A DNA stretch of 64,000 nt from Alkalihalobacillus pseudalcaliphilus (GTDB lineage Bacteria > Bacillota > Bacilli > Bacillales > Bacillaceae_D), in assembly GCF_028610675.1 (NCBI RefSeq), contig NZ_JAQQWS010000005.1, forward strand, positions 62,001 through 126,000. The letters are read 5' to 3'. The position numbers were made by a program, and so were the translations under genes. Under the pieces are notes generated by a model that had not been told where the DNA came from, made no database searches, and worked only from the letters and a program-made list of their open reading frames with translations. Below are positions 45,731 through 52,466 of this stretch, piece by piece (within the stretch, counting starts at the first letter, position 1; every line of letters starts with the position of its first letter).

Positions 45731-46225
45731 ATGGAATTAAGAACCGGTCATTTACGTTTAAGACCTATAAGATTAAATCAAGACATTGTATTTGCTGAAA
45801 AGTGGTATCAGGATGCTGAAATTTTAAAGTTCTCTGAAGGGAGCGGAACGAAACCGTATTCGATAGAAACCGTAGAAAGGATGTATAAATACTTACTAAC
45901 AATAGGTGAGGTTTATATGATTGAAGTCTATGAAGAAGAAAATAATAGTTGGATTCCAATTGGAGATGTCACTCTTGCTGATGAAATGATCCCTATTATC
46001 ATAGGGGAAAAGCAATTTCAAGGTAAGGGTTATGGTAAAATGGTTATTCAACTTTTACAAGAATATGCACGTCATAAAGGCTGGAAGAAACTTAAAGTGA
46101 GCAAAGTCTATAGTTATAATATTAGCTCGAAAAAATTATTTGAAAGTTGTGGGTTTAAAGAGAAATCTCAGTTTAAAGACGATCATGGAAGAGATTGTGT
46201 GGATTTCGAGAGGCATATAACCTGA
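45731..46225 (+). CDS. GNAT family N-acetyltransferase
   Basis: This 164-aa protein begins MELRTGHLRLRPI, as in RimJ/RimL-type acetyltransferases. The acetyl-CoA loop is FQGKGYGKMVI, and NISSKKLFESCGFKE forms motif B. Substrate unknown. AGGAGGAAT lies 5 nt upstream of the ATG. A small membrane-protein ORF follows. Confidence 0.88.
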   Translation: MELRTGHLRLRPIRLNQDIVFAEKWYQDAEILKFSEGSGTKPYSIETVERMYKYLLTIGEVYMIEVYEEENNSWIPIGDVTLADEMIPIIIGEKQFQGKGYGKMVIQLLQEYARHKGWKKLKVSKVYSYNISSKKLFESCGFKEKSQFKDDHGRDCVDFERHIT

Positions 46226-46257
46226 TTTATTAAAATCTTTTTGAGAAGGTGTCGATA

Positions 46258-46422
46258 ATGGGTATTGTTTTATTGCTGCTACCAATTGTCTCTATTGCAC
46301 TTATTTTATTTGCTTGCTTTACTCGTACGAAATCTACGAAACATTGGCTTTTGAGTTTTGGTTTAGTTGGTATTTTTGTGACATCTTTTTTATTATTCAT
46401 TTTACCAAACTTAACGAATTGA
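46258..46422 (+). CDS. Small two-helix membrane protein, 54 aa
   Basis: This short frame MGIVLLLLPIVSIALILFACF ... ILPNLTN has two hydrophobic helices joined by a basic turn (TRTKSTKHW). AAGGTG lies 7 nt before the ATG, and it starts 32 nt after the acetyltransferase. Low-complexity shadow coding is unlikely, because it has both a ribosome binding site and a typical two-helix pattern. Function unknown. Confidence 0.6.
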   Translation: MGIVLLLLPIVSIALILFACFTRTKSTKHWLLSFGLVGIFVTSFLLFILPNLTN

Positions 46423-46454
46423 TTTTGATTTGGAGGGAAGGGTGAGAACGGTTG

Positions 46455-46556
46455 ATGAACATTCGTGACGGACTTTTAGAATTTAATCAGGTTCTAACTA
46501 ATTTAGGTGGAAAAGCAACAAACTATGAAGCTTGGCATCTGACCTCAGATCTTTGA
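46455..46556 (+). pseudogene. 33-codon ORF, probable gene remnant ending in a repeat
   Basis: The frame MNIRDGLLEFNQVLTNLGGK has a plausible ribosome binding site (GAGGGAAGGGTGAG, slightly far). It ends at CATCTGACCTCAGATCTTTGA, where the repeat-like sequence begins. It may be the 5' end of a gene cut off by the repeat, or a small gene. No family recognised. Confidence 0.35.
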
Positions 46557-46690
46557 GTAACTATACGAAAACGTCTGAACGTGTCAGATACTCGAATGGG
46601 CATGATGTCACAATGAGCTCTTGAGCTTAATGATTAATCGTAATCTGTAACACTGGAAGTGAACTTGACGAGATTCCGTGCATCACCCAT
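46541..46690 (+). repeat. Diverged repeat module related to R2
   Basis: GAGTAACTATACGAAAACGT ... GAACGTGTCAGATACTC resembles the module at 48900-48950 (GAACGTGTCAGTTACTC). It ends in CATCACCCATTGA, the sequence that also precedes ACTTTCAT at 56948. Confidence 0.6.
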
Positions 46691-46693
46691 TGA

Positions 46694-46755
46694 ACTTTCT
46701 TATAAAACCCGCATAGTGGAGCCAAAACCACTCCACCACTAACAAAAATGAAAGT
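46694..46755 (+). repeat. 62-bp hairpin linker R4, copy 1
   Basis: Bounded by ACTTTCTT and ATGAAAGT; the inner stem is GTGGAG / CTCCAC. The same length and layout occur at 48790-48851 and 56948-57008 with different stem sequences. Confidence 0.75.
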
Positions 46756-46807
46756 CATCTTTCATCATTTTAACAATTCTTTAAGGTTTGTGAAGAGCCG
46801 GAGGTCA

Positions 46808-46907
46808 NNNNNNNNNNNNNNNNNNNNNNNNNNNNNNNNNNNNNNNNNNNNNNNNNNNNNNNNNNNNNNNNNNNNNNNNNNNNNNNNNNNNNNNNNNNNN
46901 NNNNNNN
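46808..46907. other. Assembly gap (100 N)
   Basis: One hundred unknown bases. The sequence before it ends GCCGGAGGTCA, like the end of a repeat unit (ACGGAGGTCA). The sequence after it starts a unit exactly. The missing DNA is therefore probably more 52-bp units. Confidence 0.95.
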
Positions 46908-47085
46908 AACCAAGTAGTATCTGCACAAAGAGGGTGTTAATGTGCAGATACGGAGGTCAAACCAAGTAGTATCTGCACAAAGAGGGTGTTAATGTGCAGA
47001 TACGGAGGTCAAACCAAGTAGTATCTGCACAAAGAGAGTGTTAATGTGCAGATACGGAGGTCAAACCAAGTAGTATCTGCACAAA
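46908..47085 (+). repeat. 52-bp tandem repeat, each unit with a perfect 11-bp inverted repeat
   Basis: Units start at 46908, 46960, 47012 and 47064 (last partial). Each contains GTATCTGCACA and TGTGCAGATAC, exact reverse complements 13 nt apart. Units differ by a single base (GAGGGTG/GAGAGTG). A diverged 51-bp version with 1.5 units lies at 53966-54040. There are no spacers, so it is not a CRISPR array. Confidence 0.93.
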
Positions 47086-47437
47086 ACCATTTTTCGTGGA
47101 TAGTGGCTACTTTTTAAACAGTTGGCACGTTTACAACTCGATCACTATTAGGAGTGGGGTCGGCCTGAACAAACAGGTAGCACTGTCCTGCTAAGGTCAT
47201 TTATCGCGAGATGGATGACGAGCTAACTTCACGGCACTAATTATCGCCCTAAGCAACTTTCATTTAAAACTAAAATGAAACCATCTAAAAAGATTATACG
47301 TATATAAAGAAAAGCTTACATATAAGAATATAAAAAATTAATGAAATTATCATAACTTTTTGGTTTTATCTATGGTAAAATGAACAAAATTTCTTAGTTT
47401 TGTATGAACTATCTAGTAAAAAGAAGGGGTGTTCTAC

Positions 47438-48091
47438 ATGCAAGGTGCGGTTTTAGTTTGTGTTAGTTATGGGAAAAATGCAGAAGCTCTAATAAAAAAA
47501 GGAAAATTTATAGCTGAATTATATAAACAAAGCTGTTATGTTCTTTCGATTGAAAATAAGGAGTACGACTCTAAAGATTTTACAATGGCTGAACATAAGA
47601 AATTCTTTGAGCAATTAGCGAATAAATATCAATGTGATTTCATTTGGAAAATCAAAGGAAGTAAAAGAATATCAGATATTATTGCAAAAACGGTTGATGA
47701 AAAAAATATTAATCATGTTGTAATAGGTCAGCCACCGCTAACTAAATGGGAGGTTCTAACCAAGGGTTCGATCATACATGAACTTCTTCATATTTTAGAG
47801 GATGTTGATTTGCAAATTGTTTCTATGAAGAGGGAGCAAAATGAAGATGCAGAAGAACAATTTCAACGTGGTGTTACAGGTTATTTAGTGAAAGAAAATG
47901 ATAAATATGAACTCGTCCTTGATCATTGTGAGGAGTATGTTGTAAAAGGGATTTATTTTCAAGCTGTAGCAACAGAATTTACAAATGGTGTCTTTAAGTG
48001 TGATTTAAAGGGGAAAGAAGCTATTATTCGTATTCAAGATAGTAAAGCAGAATTAGTTCAGTTAGATTTAAATAAAGAAGTCAAATCATAA
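47438..48091 (+). CDS. KdpD-like universal-stress-domain protein, stand-alone
   Basis: The first 130 residues of this 217-aa protein look like the USP domain found in the K+ sensor KdpD: AVLVCVSYGKNAEALIKKGKFIAE, then HVVIGQPPLTKWEVLTKGSIIHELLHILEDVDLQIVS. No kinase, no KdpD N-terminal ATP domain and no membrane helix follow. Instead there is an 85-residue C-terminal beta-rich domain (GVTGYLVKENDKYELVLDH) that I do not recognise. Start at 47438, 7 nt after AAGGGGTG. A soluble nucleotide or ion sensor is possible, but this is inference. Confidence 0.7.
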   Translation: MQGAVLVCVSYGKNAEALIKKGKFIAELYKQSCYVLSIENKEYDSKDFTMAEHKKFFEQLANKYQCDFIWKIKGSKRISDIIAKTVDEKNINHVVIGQPPLTKWEVLTKGSIIHELLHILEDVDLQIVSMKREQNEDAEEQFQRGVTGYLVKENDKYELVLDHCEEYVVKGIYFQAVATEFTNGVFKCDLKGKEAIIRIQDSKAELVQLDLNKEVKS

Positions 48092-48095
48092 TTTA

Positions 48096-48138
48096 TAAGC
48101 TACATAGGTAGAGGTATGAATATCTATGTAGCTTTTTA
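48096..48138 (+). terminator. Terminator after the USP-like gene
   Basis: The perfect 11-bp stem AAGCTACATAG / CTATGTAGCTT is followed by TTTAT. Confidence 0.8.
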
Positions 48139-48184
48139 TGAGCACACATTCGGAACGTACGTTCTTTTAAAAGGAGGGTTTAAA

Positions 48185-48790
48185 ATGAATTCTGATTTTT
48201 ACGCAATTATAAGTCAAAGCGAAGTAATGAATCATGTATTAGCGATAAGTAAAGAACTTCATCTTCCTAATTGGTATATAAGTGCAGGTTTTATAAGATC
48301 GACCGTTTGGGACTCTTTACATGGTTATGAAGAGCGTACACCTATTGTTGATATTGACCTCATCTATTTTGACAGCGAATATGTAGACGAAAAGATAGAA
48401 AAGCAATTTGAACGTACCTTAAAACAGAAAGCACCCGAGTACCCTTGGTCCGTGAAAAATCAAGCACGCATGCACATGATCAATGGAGTACAGCCATATC
48501 ACACGACGGAAGAAGGGATTGCTCATTTCCCTGAAACGGTTACAGCGATAGGAATAAGGATGCAGCCAAATGGTCAAATTCAAACAGCGGCACCTTATGG
48601 TTTGGATGACTTAATGAGTATGAAGGTCCGACCAACACCCCCTTTTCAAAAAGACACTAAACTACTAGAAATTTATCTAAAAAGAGTAAAGCAAAAAAAT
48701 TGGCAAGAAAAATGGCCGCGTATCGAAGTAGAACACCCTTCTATTGGCAAAATCCATATGAATAATACGCGCACCGCATACAACAAGTAA
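48185..48790 (+). CDS. Nucleotidyltransferase family protein (DUF925 type)
   Basis: This 201-aa protein is of the nucleotidyltransferase-like family, with WYISAGFIRSTVWDSLHGY at the N-terminus and the metal-type acidic pair in VDIDLIYFD. WSVKNQARMHMINGVQPY and ETVTAIGIRMQPNGQI are further family stretches. The start was chosen at 48185 after AAAGGAGGG. The stop codon TAA is part of the sequence GTAACTTTCATATAAA shared with repeat ends elsewhere, so the element lies flush against, or truncates, the gene. Confidence 0.82.
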   Translation: MNSDFYAIISQSEVMNHVLAISKELHLPNWYISAGFIRSTVWDSLHGYEERTPIVDIDLIYFDSEYVDEKIEKQFERTLKQKAPEYPWSVKNQARMHMINGVQPYHTTEEGIAHFPETVTAIGIRMQPNGQIQTAAPYGLDDLMSMKVRPTPPFQKDTKLLEIYLKRVKQKNWQEKWPRIEVEHPSIGKIHMNNTRTAYNK

Positions 48791-48851
48791 CTTTCATATA
48801 AAGCGCCCATGTCGGAGCTAGAACAGCTCCGACACTAACAAAGATGAAAGT
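48790..48851 (+). repeat. 62-bp hairpin linker R4, copy 2
   Basis: Bounded by ACTTTCAT and ATGAAAGT, with the perfect inner stem GTCGGAGC / GCTCCGAC (7-nt loop). Confidence 0.8.
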
Positions 48852-49056
48852 CATTGATCGCCACTTCAACACTCCATAAGGTTTGTGCAGATGCTGGAGC
48901 GGGATCATGGAGTATCTGAACAAAGAGCCGAACGTGTCAGTTACTCATGGGGACCAAGGAGTAACGAACTTCAAAGCGTCACGCGATTGTCGCGGAGCAT
49001 GATTTTCGGTAGCGGTGAGCAAAGCTCCGCACATGAGCATCAGTATCAACTTTCAT
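48844..49056 (+). repeat. Composite MITE-like unit E2
   Basis: Left end ATGAAAGT, right end ACTTTCAT, 213 bp. It contains an R2-type module (AAGGTTTGTGCAGATG, ATGGAGTATCTGAACAAAGAG) joined to the right half of R1 (GCATGATTTTCGGTAGCG). It ends 20 nt before the Nudix gene, whose ribosome binding site follows directly. Confidence 0.8.
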
Positions 49057-49075
49057 ATAAAAGAAAGGAGAACAC

Positions 49076-49534
49076 ATGGATTACATTAAAAAGATAAGAA
49101 GTAAAGTAGGGCATGATCAAATTATTCTCAATTTTGCTGGTGGATGTGTAAAAAATGAAAAAGGTCAGATTTTGTTGCACAAGCGCAAAGATAATAAGAA
49201 ATGGAGTTTCCCTGGAGGGGCCATTGAGTTAGGTGAATCAGCAGAAGAAGCAGCCTTAAGAGAAATACAAGAAGAAACAGGTTATCAAGTAAAAACCACG
49301 GATTTAATTGGGATTTATACTAAGTACACAGACAAATATGCAAATGGAGACCGAGCACAAACGATACTTTTTTTCTTTGAATGCGAAATAATTAATAATA
49401 CGAATCAATATGATAAACAAGAGACGATGGAATTAGCTTTTTTTGACCTAGACACGATTCCTGAACTCATGAACCAACAGCATCAAGATTGTTTACACGA
49501 TTACATAAACGGGGTTTTCCCTGTTTGTCGTTAA
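49076..49534 (+). CDS. Nudix hydrolase
   Basis: This 152-aa enzyme has a complete Nudix box: G48, E54, R62-E63, E66-E67 and G69 in the helix region GESAEEAALREIQEETGY. The N-terminal strand contains FAGGCVKNEKGQILLHKR. Substrate unknown (nucleoside diphosphate derivative). AAAGGAG lies 5 nt before the ATG, immediately after a repeat unit. Confidence 0.92.
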   Translation: MDYIKKIRSKVGHDQIILNFAGGCVKNEKGQILLHKRKDNKKWSFPGGAIELGESAEEAALREIQEETGYQVKTTDLIGIYTKYTDKYANGDRAQTILFFFECEIINNTNQYDKQETMELAFFDLDTIPELMNQQHQDCLHDYINGVFPVCR

Positions 49535-49632
49535 AATTAAGTCTTAAGAGACTCTTTTGTTCGAATGATGGTGTCATTTTTGTTAAACTACCAATATCAT
49601 TGTATATTATCAAGATAAAATAGAGGTGCAGC

Positions 49633-50250
49633 ATGGATAGTCTTATTTTTGATTTAGATGGAACGTTATGGGATTCGCGAGAGTCTGTTGTGAAAGTGTG
49701 GAATCAAGTGCTAACTGAAAACGGCATTAATAAAAAAACGACTTTAGATGATTTTACGAAAACGATGGGTTTACAAGTGGAAGAAATTGGTGAAATCCTA
49801 TTGCCTGAACTAACAAAAGAAAAGCGGCATGATATTTTAGAACAATGTAATCAAGCAGAAAATGAATACCTTCAAAAAAACGGTGGTATTTTGTATGAAC
49901 AAGTGGAGGAAGTGTTAAAAGAACTAAAGCAACATTACCGCTTATTTATTGTTAGTAATTGTCAAGATGGCTATATTGAAGCGTTTTTAGATTATTATCA
50001 ACTTCACCATTTCTTTATTGATTATGAAAATCCTGGTAGAACGGGGCTGTCAAAGGGAGAGAATATTAAGCTAATCATGAAAAGAAATCAATTAGTATCC
50101 CCTATTTATATCGGCGATACGACTGGAGATCAAGCTGCTTCAGAGTTTGCGGGAATCCCTTTTTATTACGCGGCTTATGGATTTGGAGAAGTAGGTGATT
50201 ATACACATAAGTTAAAGAGGTTTAGTGATCTATTAGCGTTAAAGAAATGA
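49633..50250 (+). CDS. HAD family hydrolase (phosphoglycolate-phosphatase-like)
   Basis: This 205-aa HAD phosphatase has the motif I sequence FDLDGTLWDS with D7 and D9, motif II FIVSNCQDG, motif III lysine in GLSKGENIK and motif IV IYIGDTTGDQAAS. The helical cap lies between residues 15 and 90. Substrate not predictable. AGAGGTG precedes the ATG. Confidence 0.9.
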   Translation: MDSLIFDLDGTLWDSRESVVKVWNQVLTENGINKKTTLDDFTKTMGLQVEEIGEILLPELTKEKRHDILEQCNQAENEYLQKNGGILYEQVEEVLKELKQHYRLFIVSNCQDGYIEAFLDYYQLHHFFIDYENPGRTGLSKGENIKLIMKRNQLVSPIYIGDTTGDQAASEFAGIPFYYAAYGFGEVGDYTHKLKRFSDLLALKK

Positions 50251-50272
50251 GCGTTACCATGGGGAGGCAATT

Positions 50273-50611
50273 ATGGTTCTGTTTGAGGTTACAAGTACAA
50301 AACTAGGTGAAATAAAATCATTCGACCAAGAGTTAATTTGTGAGCAAATTGAGCAACAGGTGAGACTGCACAAATTAATAGTTACCCAAAAAACAACGTT
50401 AGTGACCAAAAAGGGCTCTTTTCATTGGCATTTCAAAAGGGAAAGTGAAAAAGGGGTCTTAGAAATCACGTATTGGCCAAAGCATGGGAGTTTGACATTA
50501 GAAGTGGCTAATAATCGCAAGGCAGAATGGAATATAAGAGTGGCTGAGCAATTGGCTACAAGTTTTGCACAGCAATTTCAAGGCACTTTACATAAAAATA
50601 AAAAGCCTTGA
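50273..50611 (+). CDS. Hypothetical protein, 112 aa
   Basis: I do not recognise this protein. It is basic and soluble, with beta-strand character in the middle (TTLVTKKGSFHWHFKRES, VLEITYWPKHGSLTLEVA) and helices at each end. GGGGAGG lies 5 nt before the ATG, and it starts 22 nt after the HAD gene, so the two may be co-transcribed. Confidence 0.75.
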   Translation: MVLFEVTSTKLGEIKSFDQELICEQIEQQVRLHKLIVTQKTTLVTKKGSFHWHFKRESEKGVLEITYWPKHGSLTLEVANNRKAEWNIRVAEQLATSFAQQFQGTLHKNKKP

Positions 50612-50673
50612 TTCAAAGCTCAGGTTGTCGAGAACCTCATTAAAAGGCTCTTGAATATCAGGAACTATGTCAA

Positions 50674-50868
50674 TTAGATTGTTAAAGGTACACACTTCTT
50701 GATAATCTCTGTCTCGCTAATTTTCCTGATATAAACATCAGAATCAATCACGCCAAATGAAAAATGAGTTGAGTTCTTGCTGGGTATCATCACTATGTCG
50801 CCAACGGATATTTGTTTAATAAATCTATCCATTTGCCCGTAAGTATGTCCTGGTCGTTTTTGATCAGG
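50674..50868 (-). pseudogene. C-terminal fragment of a nuclease-associated domain (Mrr-like restriction enzyme remnant)
   Basis: The minus-strand frame reads RPGHTYGQMDRFIKQISVGD, then IVMIPSKNSTHFSFGVIDSD and VYIRKISETEI to a stop at 50674. The GQ-x-x-RF, I-x-VGD-x-V-x-x-PSK and x-FG-x-I pattern is that of the small barrel domain found in front of Mrr-type nuclease domains. The frame is blocked upstream by TAA at 50869-50871, and a second frame carries a possible continuation. No nuclease domain remains. The rest of 50612-51066 holds only the lipoprotein's terminator. Confidence 0.5.
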
Positions 50869-51001
50869 TTATTTTTTTCAATTTCTTTTTTTGAGTCCTA
50901 TGTGAGATAATCCTAAGTATTTTCTGCTCCATTATAAAATCCACTATTATCATCGCCTTTTAAGATATTATATGAAAACATACGTTCTGCTATCGAGGTT
51001 G

Positions 51002-51026
51002 AAAAAGAGAGCTTTAAGCTCCCTTG
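51002..51026 (-). terminator. Terminator of the DUF4352-like lipoprotein gene
   Basis: On the minus strand GGGAGCT / AGCTCTC with a TAA loop is followed by five T residues. Confidence 0.7.
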
Positions 51027-51066
51027 ACTTTTAATTCTAATTTAACAATAGATCAACAACCTTTGT

Positions 51067-51741
51067 TTAAAACTCTACTGTAATATCAACATCTTCACCA
51101 ACATCATTCCAATCATCATCATGAGGAGAGTTGATAAGAATGCGAACCCATTCAATTTCTTCAGCTTTTGATTTTTCTAAAATGAAGAATTGAGAACCTT
51201 CTTTACTAACTTGCCCGATAAAATCACCATCAATATGATCGGACAACCACAAATCTGATTCTAGTTGTTCACCAGTATTTGTAGTTATCGTAGCTTGAGC
51301 AGGATAAAATGAAATTGTGTCTCCAGAAGTATTCTCAACTTCCATATCAATTTGAATGTATTCAATGGAATCAGCTTCTAAAAATGCTTTCAAATCGCCT
51401 TTTAATTCAGCACTTGATGCATTAACTTGCGGTATAGTTAGTACCATAGGACCTGTTTCAATTGTCTCGACTTCATCTTGACGAGCAATTAAAGTAAAAG
51501 TCCCACCTTCGTTCTCGACAGTTTCGCCAACTTTAGTTTCCCATCCATCCTCATCAATTGTTTCATCTTCTGTAACATCTTCACCTGCATCATCTTCACT
51601 TGAATCAACTGTACCTGTGCCTTCTGTTTCTGTAGATTCTGGTTCTGTTTCTACAGGATCAGTCGATGAATTACCATCTCCACATGCAGCCAAAGTCAAT
51701 CCTCCGACTAAAATAGCCGTACCTAATAGATATTTTTTCAT
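51067..51741 (-). CDS. Acidic lipoprotein with immunoglobulin-like domain
   Basis: This 224-aa lipoprotein has lipobox LTLAACGDG. A long Thr/Glu/Asp linker (about 25-65) and a beta-rich domain (VGETVENEGGTFTLIARQD ... YIQIDMEVENTSGDTISFYP) follow, resembling the DUF4352/DUF5068 extracellular domains of Bacilli. Ligand unknown. Single gene with its own terminator. The strong acidity is typical of extracellular proteins of halotolerant or alkaliphilic hosts (inference). Confidence 0.82.
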   Translation of the reverse strand: MKKYLLGTAILVGGLTLAACGDGNSSTDPVETEPESTETEGTGTVDSSEDDAGEDVTEDETIDEDGWETKVGETVENEGGTFTLIARQDEVETIETGPMVLTIPQVNASSAELKGDLKAFLEADSIEYIQIDMEVENTSGDTISFYPAQATITTNTGEQLESDLWLSDHIDGDFIGQVSKEGSQFFILEKSKAEEIEWVRILINSPHDDDWNDVGEDVDITVEF

Positions 51742-51955
51742 AGTAAATTCCCCCTATATAAATTCAAACTAATTATACTGAACTACAATTAAAAAATAAA
51801 GAAAAATATGTTATATATGGTTAAATATTCTTAAAGGTGAAAAATATAAATACAAAACTAAAATTAATTCTTGACGAGTGTGCTGATCTGAACAAAAAAT
51901 CATAGCAAAAAAATAGGCATTACACATGCACTTATGAACGGGATAGAGAATGGTA

Positions 51956-52149
51956 ATGACCTATGAGCCTCCAAGTATTAAAGTATCACTCAAAAAAATT
52001 AATAAAAAAACAGCTACTCACCAATTAAAAGTAGGCTTAACTACATTAGCTGGTGATATAGCTGCCTTGTGCAACTCGTGCCCATGTTTATGCAAATAAT
52101 TGTGGGTATTGGTGGCGATTGGTTAAAAGGAATTTTAAGTTAAAGAAAG
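51956..52149 (+). pseudogene. Short broken ORF, possible membrane-protein remnant
   Basis: MTYEPPSIKVSLKKINKKTA runs 47 codons from 51956. In the +1 frame LVQLVPMFMQIIVGIGGDWL continues to a stop just after 52140. The two together would make one protein ending in a hydrophobic helix if a single frameshift were removed near 52070. No ribosome binding site. The rest of 51742-52241 shows nothing. Confidence 0.25.
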
Positions 52150-52241
52150 TTAAGTAGGCATAAGAATGAAGTTTTCGCCTGTGAAATGTCTGTTTGACTG
52201 CCTGTTTTATACCGACATTACTTGTTTTAAGAATGAGGAAA

Positions 52242-52271
52242 TAAAAAGAACCCTTGATATACAAGAGTTCT
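52242..52271 (-). terminator. Terminator after tRNA-Val
   Basis: On the minus strand the stem AGAACTCTTG / CAAGGGTTCT (one G-U pair) has a 5-nt loop and is followed by TTTTTAT. Confidence 0.85.
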
Positions 52272-52277
52272 AAACGA

Positions 52278-52350
52278 TGACCCGTACTGGGCTCGAACCA
52301 GTGACCTCCACCCTGTCAAGGTGGCGCTCTCCCAGCTGAGCTAACGGATC
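52278..52350 (-). tRNA. tRNA-Val (anticodon GAC)
   Basis: Minus-strand cloverleaf: acceptor GATCCGT / ACGGGTC with discriminator A, D-arm GCTC...GAGC, anticodon stem CCACC / GGTGG with loop TTGACAG (anticodon GAC), T-arm CTGG TTCGAGC CCAG. The CCA end is not encoded. Confidence 0.95.
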
Positions 52351-52378
52351 GTACTGGGATATGTATCGGACAAATATA

Positions 52379-52407
52379 AATATATAATTTTAATAGAGTT
52401 TTGTCAA
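52379..52407 (-). promoter_or_regulatory. Promoter of tRNA-Val
   Basis: On the minus strand TTGACA, a 17-nt spacer and TATATT. Confidence 0.8.
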
Positions 52408-52422
52408 TATTTTTTTATAAAC

Positions 52423-52456
52423 AAGAAGAGAGCAGTTGGTTATTGCCCTCTTCTTT
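52423..52456 (-). terminator. Terminator after the spoIIP-family gene
   Basis: On the minus strand AAGAAGAGGGCA and TGCTCTCTTCTT pair across a short loop; the T-rich tract begins a few bases later. Confidence 0.55.
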
Positions 52457-52466
52457 GTCTAGGCTA

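Larger units (their letters stand above)
46748..47263 (+). repeat. Composite MITE-like unit E1, with tandem array and assembly gap
   Basis: Left end ATGAAAGT, right end ACTTTCAT. Inside lie AAGGTTTGTG, the 52-bp tandem array with the N gap, then a block (47100-47263) matching E4: GTTGGCACGTTTACAACTCG, GGCCTGAACAAACAGG, GCTAACTTCACGGCAC. The whole 46557-47437 interval has no gene. Confidence 0.8.

Noticed and set aside
46748..46969. ORF running through the second assembly gap
   Set aside because: More than a third of its codons are unknown bases and the remainder is repeat DNA.
46908..47085. CRISPR array
   Set aside because: Units are directly joined with no variable spacers, and no cas genes are present.
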